From: CAZEIW01 sp964512305
GTDB lineage: Bacteria > Pseudomonadota > Gammaproteobacteria > Burkholderiales > Burkholderiaceae_F
Length of the DNA stretch: 9,284 nt
Reading direction: 5' to 3'
Assembly: GCA_964512305.1 (NCBI GenBank)
Contig: CAZEIW010000069.1
Location: 1 to 9,284, forward strand
The notes under the pieces are model-generated. The model made no database searches, was not told where the DNA came from, and saw nothing but the letters and a program-made list of their open reading frames with translations. This document shows, piece by piece, positions 1 through 5,923 of the stretch. Within the stretch, counting starts at the first letter, position 1. The number at the start of each line of letters is the position of its first letter. Position numbers and translations under genes: made by a program.

Positions 1-25
1 ATCCGTGTGCCGCCGCCGAAGCGGC

Positions 26-41
26 AGCAGGCTCTCCTGCT
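26..41. repeat. Small inverted repeat in the region 3' of kdoO
   Basis: AGCAGG (26-31) and CCTGCT (36-41) form a 6-bp stem around the loop CTCT. It lies about 90 nt beyond the kdoO stop. The stem is short and could be chance in such GC-rich DNA, but together with the longer hairpin at 59-84 it makes this non-coding stretch rich in secondary structure. There is no T-run after it on either strand. Confidence 0.25.
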
Positions 42-58
42 TGCGGCAGCGGGTTTCT

Positions 59-84
59 CCCCTCTCCCGCTTGCGGGAGAGGGG
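59..84. repeat. 12-bp perfect hairpin, REP-like, possible terminator of kdoO
   Basis: A perfect 12-bp inverted repeat with a two-base centre: the left arm CCCCTCTCCCGC (59-70) and the right arm GCGGGAGAGGGG (73-84) surround TT. A G-rich tract with GGGGGTGAGGG follows on the plus strand. From memory, this CTCTCCCGC/GCGGGAGAG hairpin plus a GGGTGAGGG tail is a common dispersed intergenic element in beta- and gammaproteobacteria. It starts 44 nt downstream of the kdoO stop (minus strand), so it may end or stabilise that transcript. No uridine tract is visible, so a classical intrinsic terminator is not shown. Confidence 0.6.
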
Positions 85-127
85 CCGGGGGTGAGGGTGC
101 CGGGCGGAGCCTCGACGCCCGCCCCCA

Positions 128-1051
128 CTAGACCAGCGACCGCCCCGCCAGCCGTTCGAGGATCCGCAGCGGCGAGAGTGCCGGATCCAGCATCCCGTGC
201 ACCGGCATCAGGAACGTCTGCTCGAGCATGAACCGGCCCGCGAGCGCCGCGTGCGAGACGACGTCGGTCTGAACGATCCAGCTCGAGCCGGACGGGAACC
301 TCAGTTGTTCCGACACCGCGCCGGCCTGGTACGCGGGGTCGGCTTTCATCCGATCGTGCAGTTCGAGCATGATATGGTCGTACTCGGTGCGCAGGCTGCG
401 CGTGATTCCGAGCGCGTGCAACAGCCGCGCCTGCCCCGGCAGCGGCCGCCGGATCGAAGGCAGAAAGCGCCTGGCGACCTCCTCGAACGGCTCGCCGACG
501 TTCCAGACGCGGTCCCGGCCCTCGGGATCGACATTGGTGAACACGCGCAGCAACCGCCGTCCCTGGTTCGGTCTCGACGGAAAGGCATCCACGTGGAGCC
601 GACGGTCGTCCTTGCGCCACGAACTCGACCGGCCGGCCGCTTCGACGGGCCTGAAGCTCGTGCGGGCCATGCGAAGGACATGCCGGTAGCGGGGAAACAG
701 CGAGCGCACGAGCCCGTCCGCGTCCCGCGCATAGCGCGACATCATCGCCCGCAGCGCCGCGGCGCGCTCCCGATCGACTTCAGTGCCGCGCAGGGCGCCG
801 GTGCCGGGATCGAAGCCGACGTGCTTCGATCCGGGCCTTACGCAGTCCGAAGACAGCAGGGGCAGCTCGCCGTCGGCGAGCGCAAACGCGAGGCGAGGCA
901 GGAATATCAGCCCGCCCGCCTCGAGCGCGAGAAGCGCCTCGTCCTGCTGTCGACCGTCGAAGACGCCCTGCCAGGAGTCGCGCTCGATCCTGTGAACCTG
1001 GAAACGACCGGTTGGGAGGGTCCTCCCATGAGCGCCGTCGGCGTCCGGCAT
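128..1051 (-). CDS. kdoO: Kdo (3-deoxy-D-manno-octulosonic acid) hydroxylase, Fe(II)/2-oxoglutarate-type
   Basis: The 307-residue protein resembles the KdoO family, which hydroxylates C3 of the outer Kdo sugar of Kdo2-lipid A using Fe(II), O2 and 2-oxoglutarate in lipopolysaccharide assembly. What I recognise is the central block around residues 148-190, including RLHVDAFPSRP and RVWNVGEPFE. An HxD pair is seen at H153/D155 (HVD), and a distal histidine candidate at H267 in VSHAALAGRF with R273 six residues later. These are candidate iron and 2-oxoglutarate ligands inferred from the fold. An N-terminal segment near 43-60 (EAGGLIFLPRLAFALADG) also fits the family. The length is close to the usual ~300 residues. 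ATG 1051 is the first start after an in-frame stop upstream, but no clear ribosome-binding site precedes it. There is no signal peptide, so it is presumably cytoplasmic or at the inner-membrane face. It stands alone, divergent from the next gene. Confidence 0.85.
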   Translation of the reverse strand: MPDADGAHGRTLPTGRFQVHRIERDSWQGVFDGRQQDEALLALEAGGLIFLPRLAFALADGELPLLSSDCVRPGSKHVGFDPGTGALRGTEVDRERAAALRAMMSRYARDADGLVRSLFPRYRHVLRMARTSFRPVEAAGRSSSWRKDDRRLHVDAFPSRPNQGRRLLRVFTNVDPEGRDRVWNVGEPFEEVARRFLPSIRRPLPGQARLLHALGITRSLRTEYDHIMLELHDRMKADPAYQAGAVSEQLRFPSGSSWIVQTDVVSHAALAGRFMLEQTFLMPVHGMLDPALSPLRILERLAGRSLV

Positions 1052-1194
1052 CCGAGCTGCGATCTGAATTCCGACAAGGGGATCTTAGCGAGGGCGTCGA
1101 GCGTCGCTTCGAAAACCGGAAGACCTTGAAGCCCTTCGGGAAAATCGGCGCTTACGTATCGCCGCGTACAATTCGGCGCACCTCGAGGTCCCGC
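1052..1194. promoter_or_regulatory. Divergent intergenic region between kdoO and the MBL hydrolase gene, putative promoters
   Basis: These 143 nt separate two divergent genes, so promoters for both should lie here. On the plus strand TACAAT (1167-1172) is a good -10-like hexamer about 22 nt before the GTG start of the hydrolase, but the matching -35 position (near 1144-1149) has no consensus, so an activator or another sigma factor may be needed. On the minus strand TAAGAT (complement of 1082-1087) is a weak -10 candidate for kdoO. A ribosome-binding site GAGG sits at 1185-1188, six bases before GTG 1195. No strong operator palindrome was seen. Confidence 0.35.
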
Positions 1195-2286
1195 GTGAAT
1201 CCGGCCGAACACGAACTGCACTACCTGCGACGCGACTGGCCGGCACCGGGCACCGCGGCGGAAGTGGCACCCGGATTGTTCTGGGTCAGGATGCCGCTGC
1301 CGTTCGCGCTCGATCACGTCAATCTGTGGCTGTTCGACGACCGGATCGACGGCATGCGCGGCTGGACGCTGGTCGACTGCGGCGCCGCGACCGACGCGAC
1401 GCGCGCCGCGTGGGAGACGCTGTTCGACGGCATGTTCGATGGCCGCCCGCTGCTGCGCGTGATCGCGACCCATTTTCACCCGGACCATCTCGGCAACGCG
1501 CACTGGTTGGGCACCGGCGGCATGCACGGACGGTGGCGCGCCCCGCTGTGGATGACGGCGGCGGAATATTCGACCGGCCGCCTGCTCACGACGCGCGGGC
1601 TCAGGGCCGAGACGGGCGACGGCGACACGGTGGCCGAGTTCTACCGGATTCACGGCGTGTCTCCCGAGCAATCGGCCGAGCGGATACGCGCCCGCGGCCT
1701 CAACTACTACACGCGCCTGGTCCCGTCCCTGCCGCCGGCGTATCACCGCCTGATCGAGGGCGACTCGGTCACGATCGGCGCCGGCCCAGGCCCGCAGCGC
1801 AGGTTCCGCGTGCTGGTCGGCCACGGGCACGCGCCCGAGCACGCGCTGCTGGCCTGCGAGGACGAGCGGATCCTGATCTCGGGCGACATGGTGCTGCCGA
1901 GGATCTCGACCAACGTCAGCGTCTACGAGGTCGAGCCGGATGCCGACCCGCTGGCGCGCTATCTCGACTCGATCGACCGGCTTCGCGAGCTGCCGGCCGA
2001 CATGCTCGTGCTGCCCTCGCACGGCCTGCCCTTCACCGGGCTGCATCGGCGCATCGAGCAGCAGCACCAGCACCATCGCGAACGTCTCGACGAGGTGCTG
2101 GCCGCCTGCGCCACGCCGCGCACCGCGGCGGAGATCGTGCCGGTGCTGTTCCGGCGCACGCTCGACGCGCACCAGGCGAGCTTCGCCTTCGGCGAAGCGC
2201 TCGCCCACCTGCATGCCTTGTGGCACCAGGGCCGTCTCCAACGCGAGCGCGATGCCGGCGGCGTCTTTCGCTTCAGCCACCGATGA
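1195..2286 (+). CDS. Metallo-beta-lactamase-fold hydrolase with C-terminal winged-helix domain
   Basis: The 363-residue protein has the metal-binding signature THFHPDHLGN, giving H93, H95, D97 and H98. Later ligand candidates are H210 (GHGH), D231 (SGDMVLP) and H276 (PSHGLPF), so all the residues for a binuclear zinc or iron site of the glyoxalase II/LACTB2-like group are present. Residues ~25-280 form the catalytic fold. Residues ~285-360 look like the small winged-helix domain often found at the C-terminus of LACTB2-type hydrolases. The substrate is unknown; thioesters, lactones or phosphodiesters are all possible in the superfamily. I chose GTG 1195 because GAGG lies six bases upstream and the family similarity begins just after. 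The frame is open back to an ATG at 1012, but that extension would overlap kdoO and looks non-coding. There is no signal peptide. The stop overlaps the next start (ATGA), which suggests translational coupling. Confidence 0.85.
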   Translation: MNPAEHELHYLRRDWPAPGTAAEVAPGLFWVRMPLPFALDHVNLWLFDDRIDGMRGWTLVDCGAATDATRAAWETLFDGMFDGRPLLRVIATHFHPDHLGNAHWLGTGGMHGRWRAPLWMTAAEYSTGRLLTTRGLRAETGDGDTVAEFYRIHGVSPEQSAERIRARGLNYYTRLVPSLPPAYHRLIEGDSVTIGAGPGPQRRFRVLVGHGHAPEHALLACEDERILISGDMVLPRISTNVSVYEVEPDADPLARYLDSIDRLRELPADMLVLPSHGLPFTGLHRRIEQQHQHHRERLDEVLAACATPRTAAEIVPVLFRRTLDAHQASFAFGEALAHLHALWHQGRLQRERDAGGVFRFSHR

Positions 2287-3461
2287 AGGACTCGACGCGG
2301 CTCACGACGCTCGGTCGCGATCGCGACCGGAACTTCGACTTCATCAATCCGCCGCTGGTTCGCGGATCGACGGTGCTGCACGACAGCGTCGAGGACATGC
2401 GCGAGCGCATGCGGCGCCGCGGCGCGGACGATCTCGGCGGCGCCGCCGCTTATGGCCTGGACGGCACGCCGACCCACCATGCGTTCTACGAGGCCCTGAC
2501 CGCGCTCGAAGGAGGTCACCGCAGCTGGGCGCTGCCCTCGGGCCTGACGGCGTGCACTCTGGCGATACTCGCCTACGTGCGCACCGGCGACCACGTGCTG
2601 GTGCCCGATTCGGTCTACTTTCCGACACGGCGGTTCTGCCGCGACACGCTGGCGCGCTACGGTGTCCGGACCACGTTCTACGATCCTTGCGCCGGAGCCG
2701 GGATCGAAGGGCTGTTCGAGCCGTCGACGCGGGTGCTGTTCCTCGAATCGCCTGGATCGCTGACCTTCGAGGTGCAGGACGTACCCCTCCTTGCCGGGAT
2801 CGCGCGCCGGCGCGGCGCGGTTTCCGTCATCGACAACACCTGGGCGACGCCGCTCTACTTCAAGCCGCTGCGCCACGGTGTCGACGTGTCGGTGCACGCC
2901 GTCACGAAGTACATCGGCGGGCATTCGGATCTTCTCCTCGGAACCGTGACCAGCACCCGCGCCGCCTGGGAGCCGCTGCGGCACATGATCGGCGAATTCG
3001 GCCTGACCGCGAGCCCCGATGACTGCTGGCTCGCGCTGCGCGGCCTGCGCTCGCTCGCGGCGCGCCTGGCCCGGCATCGGGCCAATGCGGAACGCCTGAT
3101 CGAATGGCTGCGGCGCCAGCCGGAGGTCGAGCGGATCCTCTACCCCGCCCTCGAGGACGATCCGGGCCACGCGCTCTGGCGGCGCGACTTCTCGGGCGCG
3201 ACCGGGCTCTTCGGCATCGTGCTGCGGCCGGCGGTCGGGGAAAAGGCGCTCAACGCGCTGGTCGACGGGCTGCAGCTGTTCGGCCGCGGCTACTCCTGGG
3301 GCGGCTTCGAGAGCCTGCTGATCCCGTCGAACCCCGAGCGCACGATCGCGCCGCTGCCGTATCCGGGACGCCTGTTCCGGATCGCCGCCGGCCTCGAGGA
3401 TGCGGGGGATCTGATCGACGATCTGAGCGCGGGCTTCGAGCGCCTGCGCGCTGCCGCCTAG
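2283..3461 (+). CDS. metC: Cystathionine beta-lyase-type PLP enzyme (MetC-like)
   Basis: The 392-residue protein belongs to the Cys/Met-metabolism PLP family and looks most like cystathionine beta-lyase, which cleaves cystathionine to homocysteine, pyruvate and ammonia. Seen in the sequence: the PLP lysine K209 in VTKYIGGHSD, D184 in IDNTWATP (pyridine nitrogen), Y112 (ring stacking), SWGGFES at 338-344 with W339 as in MetC substrate pockets, and R366 in RLFRIAAGLED for the substrate carboxylate. The length is close to the ~395 of E. coli MetC. At the family's usual Y-x-R motif for cofactor phosphate the sequence reads YGLDGTPTH, so Y57 is kept but the arginine is L59. Related lyases with C-S beta-elimination activity on other thioethers cannot be excluded. 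ATG 2283 overlaps the preceding stop by 4 nt, pointing to coupled translation with the hydrolase. Confidence 0.85.
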   Translation: MKDSTRLTTLGRDRDRNFDFINPPLVRGSTVLHDSVEDMRERMRRRGADDLGGAAAYGLDGTPTHHAFYEALTALEGGHRSWALPSGLTACTLAILAYVRTGDHVLVPDSVYFPTRRFCRDTLARYGVRTTFYDPCAGAGIEGLFEPSTRVLFLESPGSLTFEVQDVPLLAGIARRRGAVSVIDNTWATPLYFKPLRHGVDVSVHAVTKYIGGHSDLLLGTVTSTRAAWEPLRHMIGEFGLTASPDDCWLALRGLRSLAARLARHRANAERLIEWLRRQPEVERILYPALEDDPGHALWRRDFSGATGLFGIVLRPAVGEKALNALVDGLQLFGRGYSWGGFESLLIPSNPERTIAPLPYPGRLFRIAAGLEDAGDLIDDLSAGFERLRAAA

Positions 3462-3471
3462 GCGAGCCCGC

Positions 3472-4701
3472 ATGACGATCCCGACGCGGCCGGCTGCGGG
3501 CGGCGCCCTGGCCGGCATCAAGGTGGTCGACCTGTCGCGCGTGCTCGGCGGGCCTTACTGCTCGATGATCCTGGCCGACCATGGCGCCGAGGTGATCAAG
3601 GTCGAGCCGCCGCAGGGCGACGAGACGCGCGACTGGGGTCCGCCGTTCGAGGCCCACGGCGACGGCACGCGCGATGCCAGCTATTTCCTCGGCGTCAACC
3701 GCAACAAGCGCTCGATCGCGCTCGACCTCGGGCAGGCTGCCGGGCGCGACGTGCTGCTGCGGCTGCTCGAGGGCGCCGACGTGCTGCTCGAGAACTACAA
3801 GACCGGCTCGATGGAAAAATGGGGCCTGGGCTATCGCGACACCCTCGCGCCGCGCTTCCCCGGGCTCGTCCACTGCCGCATCTCCGGCTACGGCGCCGAC
3901 GGGCCGCTCGGCGGGCTGCCCGGCTACGACGCGGTGGTGCAGGCGATGAGCGGGCTGATGAGCATCAACGGCGAGCCCGATCGCGGCCCTCTGCGCCTGG
4001 GGACCCCGGTGGTCGACCTGGCCACCGGCCTGTACTCGGCGATCGCGATCCTGATGGCGCTGCACGAGCGCGCCCGCAGCGGCGCCGGGCAGTTCATCGA
4101 CATGACGCTGCACGACTGCGGCCTGTCGCTGCTGCATCCGCACGCCGCCAACTTCCTGGTCGATGGCCGCCGGCCCCTGCCCCTGGGCAACGCCCATCCG
4201 AACATCGCGCCGTACGACAAGTGGCCCACGCGCACCTGCGATCTTTTCATCGCGATCGGCAACGACCGCCAGTTCCGGCGCCTCGCGCAGGAGATCGGGG
4301 CGCCCGAACTCGCGCAGGACGCGCGCTTCGCCACCAACGCCGACCGGGTCGCGCATCGCGCCGAGCTGCGGGCGGCACTCGCGGAGCGGTTGAAGGACGC
4401 CGACGGCCGCGCGCTCGCCGAGCGCCTGCTGCGCGGCGGCCTGCCGGCGGGCGCGGTGCTGGCCGTGGACGAGGCGCTGGCAACACCGCAGGCGGTCGCG
4501 CGCGCGATGGTCGCCGAGGCCGGCGGGAGCCGCGCGGTCGCCTCGCCGATCAAGTTCTCGCGCACGCAGGCGCGGATGCGGCTTGCCCCGCCGCGGTTCG
4601 GCGAGCACGCGCGGGCGATCCTGCGCGAGCATGGCTACGCCGACGACGAGATCGACGCGCTGGAGCGCAGCGGGGTGGTGCCGCCGCGGCGCGGCGGGTG
4701 A
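3472..4701 (+). CDS. Family III CoA-transferase (CaiB/BaiF type)
   Basis: The 409-residue protein is a class III CoA-transferase, moving CoA from a donor thioester to a carboxylic acid through an aspartyl-CoA intermediate. The N-terminal block GIKVVDLSRVLGGPYCS, then LADHGAEVIKVEPPQGDETR, NRNKRSIALDL and SGYGADGPLGGLPGYDAVVQ are the ordered hallmarks of the family. The catalytic aspartate is most likely D182 in TPVVDLATGLYSA. The length is typical (~400). Two such chains normally interlock as a dimer. The acid substrate cannot be read from sequence. It starts 10 nt after the lyase stop with a weak AGGCGAG upstream, so it is very probably in the same operon. This hints that the product of the lyase or a related acid may be handled as a CoA ester, but that is inference only. 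A non-homologous start of about 10 residues precedes the domain. Confidence 0.9.
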   Translation: MTIPTRPAAGGALAGIKVVDLSRVLGGPYCSMILADHGAEVIKVEPPQGDETRDWGPPFEAHGDGTRDASYFLGVNRNKRSIALDLGQAAGRDVLLRLLEGADVLLENYKTGSMEKWGLGYRDTLAPRFPGLVHCRISGYGADGPLGGLPGYDAVVQAMSGLMSINGEPDRGPLRLGTPVVDLATGLYSAIAILMALHERARSGAGQFIDMTLHDCGLSLLHPHAANFLVDGRRPLPLGNAHPNIAPYDKWPTRTCDLFIAIGNDRQFRRLAQEIGAPELAQDARFATNADRVAHRAELRAALAERLKDADGRALAERLLRGGLPAGAVLAVDEALATPQAVARAMVAEAGGSRAVASPIKFSRTQARMRLAPPRFGEHARAILREHGYADDEIDALERSGVVPPRRGG

Positions 4702-4757
4702 CGCGGTGCCGGGCCGGGTTGCCGCACGGTCGCAGGCGATGGGTGTGGAAGTGGTAT

Positions 4758-4767
4758 TTGCATGCAA
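4758..4767. promoter_or_regulatory. Perfect palindrome TTGCATGCAA, putative antitoxin operator
   Basis: A perfect 10-bp palindrome lies at the start of the antitoxin gene, its last base being the A of ATG 4767. AbrB/MazE-type antitoxins commonly bind palindromes at their own promoter, so this is a natural candidate for autorepression. This is inference: a 10-bp palindrome can occur by chance, and no second copy was seen nearby. The A/T-richer composition here stands out against the GC-rich surroundings. No convincing -35/-10 pair could be assigned in 4702-4766. Confidence 0.4.
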
Positions 4768-5024
4768 TGATTCAAACCATGAAATCCACCATCGACGCTG
4801 CAGGGAGGATCGTCGTACCCAAGCCGCTGCGTGAGGCGCTTGGCTTGCGCGCCGGGCAGGTGCTCGAGATACGCGCCGGCGACGGGCGCCTTGAAATCGA
4901 AATCGCGGCGACGCCGGTGAAGCTGCAGAAGCGTGGCAAAGGCGTGGTCGCCGTTCCCGAGACCGAGCTTCCTCCGCTGACCGCCGAGCAGGTGCGCGAC
5001 ACGCTCGAGCGCATCCGCAGATGA
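4767..5024 (+). CDS. AbrB/MazE-family antitoxin (VapB-like)
   Basis: This small protein (85 residues from ATG 4767; 81 from ATG 4779) begins with a swapped-hairpin AbrB DNA-binding domain: MKSTIDAAGRIVVPKPLREA followed by LGLRAGQVLEIRAGDGRLEI. The tail LTAEQVRDTLERIRR looks like the helix with which VapB antitoxins wrap their toxin. Its expected role is to bind and neutralise a PIN RNase and repress its own operon. The start is uncertain. ATG 4779 matches where the family begins; ATG 4767 adds four residues; a TTG at 4758 would have GGAAG (4747-4751) at ideal spacing. The stop TGA overlaps the ATG of the toxin remnant (ATGA), the usual vapBC layout. It follows the CoA-transferase by 65 nt and probably has its own promoter. 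Because the toxin is broken, this antitoxin is effectively an orphan here. Confidence 0.85.
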   Translation: MIQTMKSTIDAAGRIVVPKPLREALGLRAGQVLEIRAGDGRLEIEIAATPVKLQKRGKGVVAVPETELPPLTAEQVRDTLERIRR

Positions 5025-5224
5025 AGGCGGCCGACACCAGCCTGGTCGTCGCGGCGTTCGCTTCCTGGCACGAGCATCACGGCCGGGTTTACGTCATTCT
5101 TCGCCGCGACTCCCGGCCTGCCCCACCCGCGGCTTGCGCGCGCGCTTCGCCATCACCCGGTCGAACACCCAGTTCGGCAGCGCGTGCAGCAGCGCCTCGA
5201 CCCAGGCCATCTGCCACGGAATGA
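5021..5224 (+). pseudogene. Truncated VapC (PIN-domain) toxin remnant
   Basis: The open frame encodes 67 residues, but only the first ~22 (5021-5086, MKAADTSLVVAAFASWHEHH onward) look like a protein family: the start of a PIN-domain RNase of VapC type, with the first acidic active-site residue D5 in the ADTSLVV strand. Intact VapC proteins have ~130 residues and three or four conserved acidic residues; the others are absent here. The rest of the frame is Arg/Ala/Pro/Ser-rich and runs antisense over the end of the SDR gene, so it looks like chance readthrough rather than a domain. The start overlaps the antitoxin stop, as in a normal vapBC operon. I infer a deletion or rearrangement that removed the toxin's 3' five-sixths and brought it next to the SDR gene. 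No RNase activity is expected. An assembly join is an alternative explanation. Confidence 0.7.
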
Positions 5225-5876
5225 CCGTGTAGCTCGCGCCGCGCAGGATCGTGCCCGCGGCATCGCGCGCGAAATCGTCGGCTGGCATCAGGAACGGCAT
5301 CGGGTACGGATTGCGGGCCGTCATCGGGGTGCGGATGAACCCGGGCGAGATCGTGACGACGCGCACGCCGCTCGCCCGCAGGCTGACCCGCAGGCTCTCC
5401 GCGTAGCGGATCACGGCCGCTTTCGAAGCGCAGTACGCCTCGCTGCCGGGCAGGCCGCGCGCGCCGGCCACGCTGGCGATCGCCACCAGCGTGCCATGCC
5501 CGCGCGCCCGCATCGGCGCGATGAACGGGTGAAACGTGTAGGCCGTCGCCAGCACGTTGGTCGCGAACGTGCGCTCGAAGACCGCGAGGTCCTCGTGGTG
5601 CTCGGTCACGACGCCGGTCGAGATGCCGGCGTTCGCGATCACGACGTCCGCGCCGCCCGCGCGCGCGTCGAAGTCGCGCGCCGCCTCGATCAGCCGGTCG
5701 CGGTCCGTGACGTCGCAGGCATAGACCTCGTGCTCGCCGCGCGGCAGCGCGCGGGCAAGGGACTCGAGCGCGTCGCGGCGCCGCGCCACCAACCCCAGCC
5801 GCGCGCCGCGGAAGGCGAACTCGCGCGCCAGCGAGGCACCGATCCCGCTCGAGGCACCTGTGATGAACACGTTCAT
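5094..5876 (-). CDS. Short-chain dehydrogenase/reductase (SDR)
   Basis: The 260-residue protein is a classical SDR, a cytoplasmic NAD(P)-dependent oxidoreductase of unknown substrate. Seen in order: the nucleotide-binding TGASSGIG (residues 6-13), D55 in ACDVTD, NAG at 82-84, N107, the catalytic S135 in IASVAGARG, and YCASK with Y148 and K152. SPGFIRTPM (178-185) follows as usual. R31-R34 (ARRRDAL) after the second strand hints at NADP(H) preference, an inference. The frame is open far upstream into dsbA, but M at 5876 lies immediately before the first strand (MNVFITGASSGIG) and is the clear start. No strong ribosome-binding site is visible; the gene starts 47 nt after dsbA and is probably co-transcribed. 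I recall SDR genes of this type sitting beside dsbA and argS in Burkholderiales. Its end lies only about eight bases from the last recognisable toxin codon on the other strand. Confidence 0.88.
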   Translation of the reverse strand: MNVFITGASSGIGASLAREFAFRGARLGLVARRRDALESLARALPRGEHEVYACDVTDRDRLIEAARDFDARAGGADVVIANAGISTGVVTEHHEDLAVFERTFATNVLATAYTFHPFIAPMRARGHGTLVAIASVAGARGLPGSEAYCASKAAVIRYAESLRVSLRASGVRVVTISPGFIRTPMTARNPYPMPFLMPADDFARDAAGTILRGASYTVIPWQMAWVEALLHALPNWVFDRVMAKRARKPRVGQAGSRGEE

Positions 5877-5923
5877 CGCCGGGACGGGCGCGACCGCTGC
5901 CGCGAGGCCGCGAGCTTGCCGCG

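Noticed and set aside
7..231. Short plus-strand frame of 74 codons at the left edge
   Set aside because: It runs through the hairpin repeat and antisense to kdoO, is Pro/Ala-rich, and has no ribosome-binding site or family.
1012..1194. N-terminal extension of the MBL hydrolase frame back to ATG 1012
   Set aside because: It would overlap the start of kdoO, is Arg-rich without family similarity, and GTG 1195 has a well-placed GAGG ribosome-binding site.
907..2280. Minus-strand open frame of 457 codons opposite the MBL hydrolase
   Set aside because: The plus strand carries the full HxHxDH hydrolase; the minus frame has no motif and overlaps kdoO out of frame.
3250..5037. Long minus-strand open frame of 595 codons opposite the CoA-transferase
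   Set aside because: It has shadow composition (Arg, Ala, Pro) and no recognisable motif, opposite well-supported genes.
5087..5224. Tail of the toxin frame as a novel domain
   Set aside because: It is the antisense of the SDR C-terminal codons, with Arg/Ala/Pro/Ser-biased composition, so probably meaningless readthrough.
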